DNA of 64,000 bases from Clytia hemisphaerica (taxonomy: Eukaryota; Cnidaria; Hydrozoa; Leptothecata; Clytiidae), in assembly GCA_902728285.1 (NCBI GenBank), contig CACVBU010000366.1, positions 62,001 through 126,000 of the forward strand. Reading direction: 5' to 3'. A program made the translations under genes and the position numbers. A model generated the notes under the pieces. The model did no database searches, was not told the DNA's origin, and worked only from the letters and a program-made list of their open reading frames with translations. Below, one piece after another: positions 63,270 through 64,000 of this stretch. Within the stretch, counting starts at the first letter, position 1. Each line of letters starts with the position of its first letter.

Positions 63270-64000
63270 AGGTATTAAAGTCTGTTCACGATAAGTGTGC
63301 ACTCTTTTTTCTTTTACCTATAACTTTTGAAGGAATTCTTCAATCTTTATCAATTTGGTATCATTGGAAAGATATTAGTGAGTGGAACAATTTGAAATAA
63401 AAAAATCTTTAAAAAAATTTTAAAAATAAAGATGAAAATGGAGAAGAAAAAAACGAACATCTTGTAGGAAAGTGTTATAACTATCATTTTCACCTTGATT
63501 ATCGAATGTCATCACTGTGAAAAAATTTCTCAAAAATAATCATTCAGTCAAATGATATCAAGCAAAGTTATAAGCTGATTGAAGTCTAAAAACGTTGTTT
63601 TCTGCTGTATTTTGGGGTCAATCACTTATTAACTTTGTATCATAACTTTTATATTACATATTAATGACGCAAATAGGGAACCTTGGGGATAGCAAATATG
63701 TTTGCTGGTAGTTGGTACAAAATAAATAAACACTCATCTAAATAAACATTGCAACATTCACATGTAAACACTAAATATATTATCTTCCTCTTTCTAAGAC
63801 TACGTCTGTTGCAAACTCGTATCCAGTCCCTATAGCTCGCTTTTTGATAATTCTGATAGCACTCACCAAAGGTTAGTACGTGATTGTATCACGTCCATCA
63901 GTAAAATCAAAAAATGGTACAAGTGATTGATGGCTCTGGGTACAAGATTGGGTGTGAAAAGGGGTGTCAATATGATTGTTTCCTAACTTGAATATCCTTA
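63270..64000. other. Intergenic, nothing recognised
   Basis: AT-rich sequence without convincing frames, splice pairs or repeats matched elsewhere in the window. Confidence 0.6.

Overview
This is a eukaryotic window from an AT-rich, intron-containing animal genome. The best taxonomic marker is a complete apophotoprotein of the aequorin/clytin family on the minus strand at 40134-40841. It has three canonical EF-hand loops and the C-terminal end GLYGNFVP, which in my memory of the family is clytin-like rather than aequorin-like. I therefore infer a hydrozoan cnidarian, probably Clytia or a close relative. Splice sites, exon phases and protein reading frames were all worked out by eye; no database search was possible.

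Layout. Positions 1-5040 are repeat-rich intergenic DNA ending in a 5'-truncated non-LTR retrotransposon (about 3395-5038). From about 5498 to 16300, and again from about 19697 to 33345, lie two tandem paralogous genes, called here A and B. Each encodes a C2 domain, a long Asn-rich coiled coil and a single C-terminal EF hand. I do not recognise this architecture as a named family. Gene B contains a 6.46-kb transposon-like insertion (24998-31455), which carries a candidate small gene of its own. From 33350 to 36960 there is only non-coding DNA, fold-back elements and one weak spliced candidate. A single-exon DHHC-type protein whose catalytic tetrad reads CHHS is at 36963-37970 (minus). It is head-to-head with a large proprotein convertase gene, 38512-57537 (plus, 14 coding exons, 1792 residues predicted).

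The convertase has a signal peptide, prodomain, subtilisin catalytic domain with all catalytic residues, and a P domain that looks closest to PC1/3. The P domain is interrupted just before its last strand by about 1190 residues of low-complexity sequence. That stretch contains at least six multibasic convertase-type sites and a repeated LHD peptide module. The canonical last strand follows, and the protein stops there. The photoprotein gene lies antisense in intron 1 of the convertase, and two hypothetical minus-strand genes lie in intron 4.

From 57690 to 63270 the window is mobile DNA: a nearly complete but broken CR1-like LINE inserted in an older inverted-repeat element, then a Tc1/mariner-like non-autonomous element. 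Throughout the window there are many miniature inverted-repeat elements, several with visible target-site duplications. One family (TACCTTAT ends) shows coordinated changes in its internal repeated word.

The most unusual items are the convertase with its embedded prohormone-like insertion, the CHHS pseudo-DHHC protein next to it, the nested photoprotein gene, and the transposon-like element with cargo inside gene B.
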